From DASSHC01 sp035693105 (GTDB taxonomy: Bacteria; Chloroflexota; Chloroflexia; Thermomicrobiales; Thermomicrobiaceae), in contig DASSHC010000514.1 of NCBI GenBank assembly GCA_035693105.1, positions 1-8,370 on the forward strand: a stretch of DNA of 8,370 bases, read 5' to 3'. Position numbers and translations under genes: made by a program. The stretch's first letter is position 1; the number at the start of each line of letters is the position of its first letter. The notes under the pieces are model-generated. The model worked only from the letters and a program-made list of their open reading frames with translations, was not told the origin of the DNA and searched no databases. Shown here in pieces: positions 8,203-8,370 of this stretch.

Positions 8203-8286
8203 GAGAGCTAGCGCGGCGGCTTCAGCCCCGCGCGACCCCGGCGCCGAAGTTGTCCCGGCACCAGGGTAGTGAGCGGGGAGAGTCGC

Positions 8287-8370
8287 ATGCCGCTTTCGGT
8301 TGAAGTCGTCACCGGCGAGCGTCTGGTCTATGAGGCGGACGATGTCGATATCGTCATCGCGCCCGGGGCT
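8287..8370 (+). CDS. atpC: ATP synthase F1 subunit epsilon, 5' part
   Basis: Rotor subunit that joins gamma to the c-ring and can inhibit ATP hydrolysis. Only 28 residues are visible before the window ends. They match the family N-terminus: a first beta strand SVEVVTGERLVYE, then DDVDIVIAPGA, the start of the N-terminal beta-sandwich. ATG 8287 has GGGGAG (8275-8280) 6 bases upstream. An in-frame GTG at 8269 is possible but would overlap that site. Gene order after atpD agrees. The C-terminal helical domain cannot be judged. Confidence 0.93.
   Translation, partial: MPLSVEVVTGERLVYEADDVDIVIAPGA

Larger units (their letters stand above)
7990..8236. repeat. nested palindromic element (REP/BIME- or MITE-like) between atpD and atpC
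   Basis: The two ends are inverted copies. Bases 7994-8019 pair without a mismatch with 8207-8232 (26 bp), and 3 more pairs beyond one mismatch reach 7990 and 8236. After an 8-base by 8-base symmetric internal loop, 8028-8046 pair with 8180-8198 (19 bp), then 8048-8051 with 8175-8178. Further in, 8074-8083 pair with 8161-8170 (10 bp) and 8087-8091 with 8153-8157. Each arm also holds its own small hairpins. The symmetry and low-G+C centre suggest a mobile or once-mobile repeat without a transposase gene. I see no clear target-site duplication, so the mobile origin is inference; the inverted repeat itself is directly visible. Confidence 0.85.
7937..8286. other. 350-base non-coding gap between atpD and atpC
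   Basis: No convincing gene lies here on either strand. The stretch holds a 9-bp direct repeat (7947-7984), a large nested inverted repeat (7990-8236) with a centre of about 51% G+C (my count over 8041-8180), and the atpC ribosome binding region. A short reverse-strand open frame across it (7873-8154) has no family resemblance that I can see and runs into atpD. Confidence 0.85.

Noticed and set aside
7990..8236. CRISPR array
   Set aside because: The repeats are inverted and nested, not regularly spaced direct repeats with unique spacers.
7983..8243. target-site duplication flanking the palindromic element
   Set aside because: The bases before 7990 (GCCACCT) and after 8236 (CCCGGCG) do not match, and shifting the borders to 7994/8232 does not help.

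Overview
The window is a high-G+C bacterial chromosome segment, and all genes are on the + strand. It holds the 3' part of pyrG (CTP synthase) followed by almost a whole F1Fo ATP synthase operon in the order atpI/atpZ-like, atpB, atpE, atpF, atpH, atpA, atpG, atpD and the first 28 codons of atpC. The proteins look like those of a thermophilic or moderately thermophilic member of Chloroflexota, perhaps Thermomicrobia/Sphaerobacter-like. This is an impression from sequence style, G+C content and gene order, and I could not test it by a search. There is one b subunit gene and no b' gene. The c subunit looks proton-coupled rather than sodium-coupled.

Layout: bases 1-1297 are pyrG, cut by the window start. 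A 71-base gap (1298-1368) holds a weak candidate promoter. Then come the AtpI/AtpZ-like membrane protein (1369-1656), Fo subunit a (1665-2501), c (2593-2838) and b (3001-3513), and then F1 subunits delta (3532-4065), alpha (4090-5613), gamma (5632-6501), beta (6518-7936) and epsilon (8287 onward). Most genes are 8 to 24 bases apart with good Shine-Dalgarno sequences, as expected for one transcript. The rotor is c-ring + gamma + epsilon, the stator is a + b + delta, and alpha3beta3 is the catalytic head.

Three gaps break the tight packing, and they hold the most interesting DNA. atpB-atpE (91 bases) contains two hairpins. atpE-atpF (162 bases) contains a strong bulged hairpin followed directly by five tandem copies of a 7-base unit that end next to the atpF ribosome binding site. 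atpD-atpC (350 bases) contains a large nested palindromic element of about 247 bases with a lower-G+C centre. It resembles a REP/BIME- or MITE-type repeat inserted in the operon. No new enzyme system is visible: the genes themselves are ordinary housekeeping genes, and the novelty, if any, lies in these non-coding structures.
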